DNA from: Panicum virgatum
Taxonomy: Eukaryota; Streptophyta; Magnoliopsida; Poales; Poaceae
Direction of reading: 5' to 3'
Length of the DNA: 64,000 bases
Assembly: GCF_016808335.1 (NCBI RefSeq)
Contig: NC_053153.1
Location: forward strand, 16,193,033-16,257,032
Below, piece after piece: positions 60,841 through 64,000 of this stretch (the stretch's first letter is position 1; every line of letters starts with the position of its first letter). The notes beneath the pieces were generated by a model. The model was not told where the DNA came from and did not search any database. It worked only from the letters and a program-made list of their open reading frames with translations. Made by a program: the position numbers and the translations under genes.

Positions 60841-62400
60841 AGCTAGTACAATAAGATTATAAAAAAAGACCGAATCAAGCTAAATCATCACTTATGCCTA
60901 CCAAGTTACACCAGATGAGCTAGCAGAGTTGAGAGGGATCCCTACCACATAGAGTATCCCTTGGTAGGCTGGCGGTAAAAGTACCGATAGTTGGCGCTCA
61001 CCATGGGGTTGATCGTCAAGATCATCAGGCGAGTTTGAAGGACCTCGTCATCAAAATTATCCACTTCACGCGACTGATCAATTCGTCGAGTTTGATGTCG
61101 GATCTTTAAGCTGACTACGTCGCGGCAATGATCTCGACTATACTCAGCTCGACCTCAACTCGCGCTACAATGTCTACACGCCGTCGTCGACTTCAAGTAC
61201 TCGTCTCAACTACAAAATAGTTAGGGACGAGTCTTCAAGTGATGAATTTGCTCAATCAACTAGTCAGAATCAATGTTGACTAGTTGGCTTCATCAACCAC
61301 CACCACAGCTTTGTCAACACATCGTCCACGAATCATGCTAAATCATCACTTATACCTCTCTCCAACTTGTTCTCCACAAGGTCGGCCATTGCACTGACTA
61401 CTTATCTGTGTACGTCTCTTGACGGGCACCCTCCAAAGTTACACCTCGACAACTACTTTGTGTGCAACCCGCGCTCTCGCCAACTAATTTATGCACGATG
61501 TGCACCCTCTTTGTCGCATGCTGACTATCTTTTTCTACGCACTATCCTCTCTTTTTTTGCCGCTAATCAGCTCGAGTAAGTATTCTGCCCTAATCCGTGA
61601 AGTCTCGAGTCTTCGGTCTTGATCTAAGCGATTTATACACAGTATGAGTGAAGGCTACAATGGGGCCATATGTTTAAATGTAAGGAGTGGGCTACTAGGG
61701 GGATTTAAATGGCCTAAAACAAAAGATCAACGGGTCACCTTCATTTTTATCACTGCATATAATTCAGTATCTTTGTTTTTTCACCAAATAATTCTGATAT
61801 CTTCACATTATTACTGAGTAAAACTCGGTATCTTTGCACTATGCTACATAATGTATGCATTATCTTTTTTGCAGATCAAGCTTCGACAACAACTCTCCAG
61901 TTTGCTCGACACATCTACGATAGTTTCGCTAGCTTCCAGGCAGACAAAGAACATGTTTTAGTTCCATAACATGTCTCTATGTTTAATGGCAGGAGTGATA
62001 CTGATTCCTGGTTTTCAGCCGATTTTTCCTATTGCCATTGATTTGGCAAAATCTGCTGATTATTACCTTCCAGTCACTCAAATTTTTGTAACGGCCAACT
62101 CTGCATATTTTTTCGCGACCGTGCCTGAGCACATTTTTCATTAAGAGGGGACGGCCAACTCTGCATATGACTTTATATTATTGACTCTAAAACCGGGTGA
62201 CACCATCAAAGATTTTTACTTGATTGTTACAGTCATTCCCTCTAATTATTCTCTGAAAGGTAACAATCAAGCTTGTCGAGAGAGAGATGTCCATAGTAGC
62301 TTTACTGATCTCAAGTTCTACCCATGTGGTCACAGTGCTCATACGCGATTTTTTATTAAAAAGGGCAGTTTAATTTCTTTTTTTGGAAAATTGAAACGAC
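60841..62400 (+). mobile_element. LTR-retrotransposon debris with primer-site-like motif
   Basis: At about 60990 the sequence AGTTGGCGCTCACCATGGGG matches the TTGGCGC(C/T)CACC(G/A)TGGGG wording of grass gypsy primer sites. The downstream 300 bp could be a decayed gag leader (Asp/Ser/Tyr-rich reading near 61150-61260). The phrase GCTAAATCATCACTTAT(G/A)CCT occurs at about 60877 and 61339, and ACGGCCAACTCTGCATAT at about 62092 and 62150. No LTR pair was found. Confidence 0.4.
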
Positions 62401-62689
62401 ATGGATCATGAGAAAAACAAAAACAATGTTTGGGCCCATCCCAGTACAGGGCTTGCTTCCCAACGGGCCGGTCCACTCGCAAGAAGACCGTGTCCAGCGC
62501 TCTTCTCCATCGAAAGGTATTTTGCCCGTTGCTATGGTTTTGTCCACTCCATGCCCAGGGCCAGTGACAAAAGGAAACAAAAGACTTAACAGGCCCCGGT
62601 GGCCCACGCCCCCATCTCTTTCGCGGGGGCTCGCCAGACGCCAGTCATCGCCGCGGTTTTTTTATTTTTTTATTTTTTATTTTCGTTTT

Positions 62690-63010
62690 TTATAAAAATA
62701 TATTTTTGATTTGGAAATTTACAGAAATATACCCGCCCGCCCTGCTGCCGAGCGGCCGGGACCTGGCCACCCGGCAGCGGGGCGGCAGGGGCATTTCTGA
62801 AAAAAATTTCGCAGAAAAAATTGCGCGCAGGTCCCTGGGGGCCGGTCACCCGGCAGCGGGGCGGCCGACTCTGGCCGCCCGGCTGCGGGGTGACCGGCCG
62901 TAATTTTTGCAATTTAGCTCTTTTTTTGCGAAAAAATTTCACGTATGTGCCCTTTTTGTAACTTTTTGCAGAAATAGACCCTGGGGGTCGGCGCCGAGAT
63001 AACATGTCTT
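62690..63010. repeat. Modular GC-rich repeat: CCGCCCGGCTGCCGGGCGGCC units with TTTTTGCAGAAAT spacers
   Basis: GC-rich palindromic modules (CACCCGGCAGCGGGGCGGC, GGCCGCCCGGCTGCGGGG) alternate with T-rich spacers containing TTTGCAGAAAT. The same mix recurs at 63800-64000. The class of element is unknown to me. Confidence 0.65.
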
Positions 63011-63359
63011 GACGCCACAGATCACGGCGCCGAGGTGCCACGCACGCACAAGCAATCTAGTGAATCTTCGAACTTGCCTTTAATATTTTCGGACCTTTTT
63101 AGGAGACTAGAATACTGTGAACCACACATCAAATGTAACGGTAAGAATTAAGAACTAAAAATTGCATTACACAATGTAAACCATAGGAATTACATCATAA
63201 TACAACGTTAATGAAACACACATCAGCTATACAGTGGCATGGCAGAATCCGTTGCAACTACGGTAAACAGATTCTGAACTAAACTAACATGCCTTAGGTA
63301 ATTTAAAAAAACACAACAAACACAACAATGCAGCATGTCACTAGCACTAGGTAGTCCTA

Positions 63360-63500
63360 GTAGCCGTACCCCCACTTAGCAAACTGTGTTGAGCCTTCTC
63401 CGCAGTATCCACCCATTGCAGGTGGTGTAGACAGTGGTGCCGAAGGGGCAGGGCCCTTCTTCTTGGGACTGCTTTGAAGGTGAGCTGGTGTGGTTGCCGT
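63360..63500 (-). pseudogene. Possible protein C-terminus between the two GC-rich arrays
   Basis: On the minus strand a frame ends PAMGGYCGEGSTQFAKWGYGY and a TAG at about 63359. It is preceded by a Lys/Pro/Ser linker (SPKKKGPAPSAPLS). Aromatic/Gly-rich tails like this occur in transposon-encoded proteins of grasses, but no conserved domain can be read upstream, where frames break. Low confidence. Confidence 0.3.
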
Positions 63501-63799
63501 ATTGTTACATCTTTTTGAAATGGTGAAAGAGCACTGCTATTGGGCTGTCGTCTTTTGTCACGTTTGTCTGGGCAAACAATGCGACATATGGGAAACCCGT
63601 GATCGCCATGCTGAGCAGTGGCAACCTGTGATCTCATACTCACAGCTAGATACACTATGGTCCCTATTTTGAGCTATACGAGCGTGTCACGAAGTTTACT
63701 CTGTATGCGGTAGTCGTCATCATCGTCGGCGGGATCTCGGCCGCTAACTCCTCCCGCGCCTAACTTGTCCTTCATTAAATCACGGAAAAAAAAACCTTA

Positions 63800-64000
63800 T
63801 ATAGTGTTTAGGGGGCCGGTCGCCCCGCAGGCAGGCGGCCAGGGCCCGCCGCTCCTCTGCCGGGCGGCCTGGAGGGCTGGCCGCCCCGCTGCCGGGCGGC
63901 CGGGCCTCCAGGGACCTCGGCGCAATTTTTTGTCGACTTTTTTTTGCAGATAAGCCCCTACCGCCCGGCTGCCGGGCGGCCAGGTCCCGGCCGCCCGGCA
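63800..64000. repeat. Second GC-rich modular repeat, cut by the window edge
   Basis: Repeats of GCCGCCCGGCTGCCGGGCGGCC with a TTTTTTTTGCAGATAAGCCCCTA spacer. Same family as 62690-63010. It continues past the right edge. Confidence 0.65.

Overview
The window is nuclear DNA of a grass, most likely a panicoid (sorghum, millet, switchgrass or maize relative). The evidence is spliced plant genes with GT-AG introns, GC-rich first exons, and a dense set of grass transposons: Tat/Grande-like Ty3-gypsy elements, CACTA elements with TTTGCCGAGTG subterminal repeats, PIF/Harbinger and Tourist-like MITEs, and a tRNA-derived SINE. No prokaryotic operon, CRISPR array or organellar gene was seen.

Only two genes look intact, both on the minus strand. 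INDH (5151-23566) encodes a mitochondrial Mrp/NBP35-type P-loop protein for complex I iron-sulfur assembly. Its seven exons join into exactly 888 coding bases (295 residues). CBL3-like (25661-31442) encodes a calcineurin B-like calcium sensor. Its eight exons join into 678 bases (225 residues). A fragment of a leucine-rich-repeat receptor kinase ectodomain lies at the left edge (678-1073, minus) and a SINE with perfect 15-bp target duplications at 2962-3324.

INDH intron 1 is about 15.5 kb because it holds a complete Ty3-gypsy element (8160-23192; LTRs of 579 and 565 bp; ACACC target duplication). The element has a broken gag-pol, a 66-69 bp tandem array, and a large antisense gene with its own TATA box that reads in the same direction as INDH. 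Inside this element sits a 2954-bp solo LTR (19613-22566; AGGGT duplication). The order of events is intron, then gypsy element, then solo LTR.

From about 32 kb to the right end the window is almost entirely transposon-derived. It holds a copia-like 3' end (35983-36207 LTR), MITEs, a Harbinger relic with a nested MITE (37539 to about 39490), and a second gypsy element (40341-45834). That gypsy element is cut off in RNase H and fused to CACTA TNP1 sequence (45840-48078). Further right are simple repeats, a 1683-bp solo LTR (49360-51042), a CACTA TNP2 relic (51966-52736), a recent 398-bp tandem duplication (53374-54164) and a complete non-autonomous CACTA element (54314-58549, AGG duplication) carrying a GC-rich, exon/intron-like insert. 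The last 5 kb hold a hAT-like repeat, retrotransposon debris and GC-rich modular repeats. No cellular pathway links the two host genes.
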